A stretch of 64,000 bases of DNA from Candidatus Gastranaerophilales bacterium (GTDB lineage: Bacteria; Cyanobacteriota; Vampirovibrionia; Gastranaerophilales; Gastranaerophilaceae), in NCBI GenBank assembly GCA_944326685.1, contig CALVEV010000018.1:1-64000 (forward strand), written 5' to 3'. Both the position numbers and the translations under genes were made by a program. The stretch's first letter is position 1. Every line of letters starts with the position of its first letter. Below are positions 61,836-64,000 of the stretch, one piece after another. Under the pieces are notes generated by a model. The model saw only the letters and a program-made list of their open reading frames with translations. It made no database searches and was not told where the DNA came from.

Positions 61836-64000
61836 TTATTTCTTAGAAAATACAATTTCGTCATCATTTACATCAACATATACAGTGTCACCATCGACAA
61901 ACTTGCGAGAAAGAATATCTTTTGACAATGGATTTTCTACAAGTTGTCTAATAACACGTTTCAATGGTCTTGCACCATATATTGGATTGAACCCTCTTGT
62001 TGCAAGTAAATCTTTCGCATCTTCTGATATCTCAATTGAGATATCTTTTTCTTTTAATAAGTTTTTAAGATATTCCATTTGGATATCAACTATTTGAGAT
62101 AATTGAGATAAAGTTAATGACTTGAAGAAAATAGTTTCATCAATTCTATTCAAGAATTCAGGTTTAAATCTATCTCTTAAAACAGCCATAACCTTTTCTT
62201 TAGTTTCATCAAAATTACCAGCTTCTAGAGTTGCATTCAAAGAATCTTCAAGAATAATATCACTACCAATATTACTTGTCATTATGATAACAGTATTTTT
62301 AAAATCAACAGTTCTACCTTTAGCATCTGTCAATCTACCATCATCAAATATTTGAAGCATTATATTGAAAACATCAGGATGAGCTTTTTCGATTTCATCA
62401 AATAGAACAACTGAATAAGGTTTACGACGAACTGCTTCAGTTAGTTGACCACCTTCTTCGTATCCAACGTATCCTGGAGGAGCCCCAACTAATCTTGCAA
62501 CATTATGTTTTTCCATATATTCACTCATATCAATACGAATGATAGCGTCTTCGTCATTAAACATAAATTCTGCAAGAGATTTTGCAAGTTCAGTTTTACC
62601 AACACCTGTTGGCCCTAAGAATAAGAATGTACCAATTGGTCGTTTTGGATCTTTTAGACCAGAACGAGCACGTCTTATAGAATCTGAAACAATTTCAACG
62701 GCTTCATCTTGCCCTATTAATCTCTTATGTAAGAAATCTTCCATTCTTAGAAGTTTTTCCATTTCACTTTCAACAAGCTTGTTAACAGGAATACCCGTCC
62801 ATTTACTTACAACTTCTGCAATATCATCATCATCTACTTCTTCTTTAAGTAAACAATGATCTTTTTTAGGACAAGAATCTTTATGCTGGATTGCATCTAA
62901 TTCTTTTTCTAATTGTAAAAGTTTACCATACTTTAATTCTGCAGCAGTTTGCAAATCAGTATTTCTTTCTGCTTCTGCTATTTGTGTTTTAACTTGATTT
63001 ATTTCATCTTTTATTGCAGCTTCACCTGTAATAGAAGCTTTTTCAAGTTCCCATTGAGATTTTAAAGTATCAACTTTAGAAGATAAATCATTAATTTCCT
63101 TAGTTAATTTGTCAATTTTTTCTATAGATTCAGGACTATCTTCTTTTTTCAATGCTTCTCTTTCAATTTCAAGCTGCATTTTTTGTCTTAGCATCATATC
63201 TATTTCTTCAGGCATTGAATCAATTTCAATTCTCAAAGATGATGCAGCTTCATCAATTAAATCGATAGCTTTATCCGGTAAAAATCTATCTGTAATATAC
63301 CTATCAGATAATTTAGCAGCTTGTACTAAAGCACTATCTAAGATTCTTACCCCATGGTGTACTTCATATTTTTCTTTTAGACCTCTTAAAATACTTATAG
63401 TGTCTTCAACAGAAGGTTCTTCAAGTAGAATTGGCTGGAAACGACGTTCAAATGCAGGGTCTTTTTCAATATACTTACGATATTCATTTAATGTTGTAGC
63501 CCCAATTGTTCTTAAAACTCCTCTTGCTAACATTGGTTTCAATAAGTTACCAGCATCCATCGCGCCATCGGTTGCACCTGCACCAATTATTGTATGAATT
63601 TCATCAATAAATAGTACAATTTCGCCATTTGAATCTTCTACTTGCTTTAATACAGCTTTCAAACGTTCTTCAAACTCACCTCTAAATTTAGCCCCCGCAA
63701 CTAATGCGCCTAAATCTAAAGCACATAATTTAACTTTTTTCAAAGATTCAGGAACATCTCCTCTTATAATACGTTGAGCCAAACCTTCAGCAACTGCTGT
63801 CTTACCAACACCAGGTTCACCTATTAATACAGGATTATTTTTTGTTCTTCTATTTAAGACCTGTATTATACGTCTTATTTCTTCATCACGACCTATTACA
63901 GGATCTAATTTACCTTTTCTAGCAAGCTCTGTTAAATCTGTCGAATATTTTTCAAGAGCTTTCATATTTTCATCGGCATTTTTATTATCCACAGTTTTTT
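61836..64000 (-). CDS. clpB: ClpB-type AAA+ disaggregase, 5' end outside the window
   Basis: A two-ring AAA+ chaperone that pulls proteins out of aggregates with DnaK. Seen: [20 protein letters not shown] just before the first ATPase domain, Walker [10 protein letters not shown], the middle coiled-coil domain at about 240-385 of the visible part, [14 protein letters not shown], second Walker [24 protein letters not shown] and the C-terminal domain ending [13 protein letters not shown]. The reading frame stays open to the window edge; the GTG at 63992 is probably an internal Val. An insertion [13 protein letters not shown] with two Cys lies at the end of the middle domain, which is unusual. 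ClpC is less likely because of the long middle domain. Confidence 0.93.
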   Translation of the reverse strand, partial: KTVDNKNADENMKALEKYSTDLTELARKGKLDPVIGRDEEIRRIIQVLNRRTKNNPVLIGEPGVGKTAVAEGLAQRIIRGDVPESLKKVKLCALDLGALVAGAKFRGEFEERLKAVLKQVEDSNGEIVLFIDEIHTIIGAGATDGAMDAGNLLKPMLARGVLRTIGATTLNEYRKYIEKDPAFERRFQPILLEEPSVEDTISILRGLKEKYEVHHGVRILDSALVQAAKLSDRYITDRFLPDKAIDLIDEAASSLRIEIDSMPEEIDMMLRQKMQLEIEREALKKEDSPESIEKIDKLTKEINDLSSKVDTLKSQWELEKASITGEAAIKDEINQVKTQIAEAERNTDLQTAAELKYGKLLQLEKELDAIQHKDSCPKKDHCLLKEEVDDDDIAEVVSKWTGIPVNKLVESEMEKLLRMEDFLHKRLIGQDEAVEIVSDSIRRARSGLKDPKRPIGTFLFLGPTGVGKTELAKSLAEFMFNDEDAIIRIDMSEYMEKHNVARLVGAPPGYVGYEEGGQLTEAVRRKPYSVVLFDEIEKAHPDVFNIMLQIFDDGRLTDAKGRTVDFKNTVIIMTSNIGSDIILEDSLNATLEAGNFDETKEKVMAVLRDRFKPEFLNRIDETIFFKSLTLSQLSQIVDIQMEYLKNLLKEKDISIEISEDAKDLLATRGFNPIYGARPLKRVIRQLVENPLSKDILSRKFVDGDTVYVDVNDDEIVFSKK

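Noticed and set aside
63992..64000. GTG at 63992 as start of a ClpB lacking its N-domain
   Set aside because: The frame stays open to the edge and no ribosome site can be seen in the nine remaining bases, so this is most likely an internal Val.
1..64000. tRNA, rRNA, riboswitches, IS elements, prophage or integration sites
   Set aside because: By eye, no cloverleaf with a GTTCGA loop, no transposase or integrase and no recognised riboswitch core was seen in the intergenic spaces. A covariance-model search would be needed to be certain.

Overview
The window is a 64 kb piece of a low-GC, gene-dense bacterial chromosome that uses TGA as a normal stop. It has an LPS-export operon (lptB and an LptF/G permease), many signal-peptide proteins, Na+-pump decarboxylase genes, a YvcK with two N-terminal membrane segments, and proteins with a short N-terminal F-K-G or S-F-G tag. 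Together these suggest a gut member of the Gastranaerophilales (Vampirovibrionia/Melainabacteria, the non-photosynthetic relatives of cyanobacteria). That placement is inference from family content, not from a marker gene. No rRNA, tRNA, IS element, prophage or CRISPR array was recognised.

Layout. 0-8 kb: a ribbon-helix-helix regulator, a tight minus-strand operon pxpA-yvcK-panB-panC, then HD hydrolase, ribF, a formyltransferase, folE2 and aroQ. 8-24 kb: two long proteins with matching N- and C-termini but unrelated middles (8233-9843 and 19774-22443) flank a secreted phospholipase-D-like protein, an oadB-oadA-oadG-birA Na+-decarboxylase cluster with priA and a PC4-like protein, and a phosphodiester glycosidase; gatA and a TPR gene follow. 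24.9-31.6 kb: a plus-strand signalling run with a paralogous secreted pair, GAF/HD-GYP, exported TPR, two LuxR-type response regulators and a pentapeptide protein, but no histidine kinase. 31.6-40.7 kb: DnaJ-like, queE, an unknown protein, gpmI, an SNF2 helicase, and an anti-sigma/ECF/Spy-like module preceded by an ECF-like promoter. 40.7-47.3 kb: a RelA/SpoT-like synthetase, a second phosphodiester glycosidase with lptG and lptB, malQ and a TPR-NHL protein. 47.2-57.4 kb (minus strand): a single-CBS protein, a GAF-GGDEF-HD-GYP protein, a 2157-residue protein with papain-like catalytic motifs, a coiled-coil exported protein and an OmpR regulator. 57.4-64 kb: a uridine-kinase-like P-loop protein, an orphan OppD-type ATPase, a PQ-loop protein, yajQ, a Met/Gly-rich protein, a frameshifted small gene and the 5'-truncated clpB.

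The best candidates for something undescribed are: (1) the 2157-residue protein, which carries a papain-spaced Gln/Cys pair and a His/Asn pair about 700 residues apart; (2) the 'SQARLL' pair, laid out like a filament or adhesin with constant ends and a variable centre, one member holding a tryptophan heptad array; (3) a tagged RelA/SpoT-like synthetase whose start codon lies inside a perfect inverted repeat; and (4) a recurring TATAAT-N6-ATG arrangement without a Shine-Dalgarno site, pointing to leaderless transcripts.
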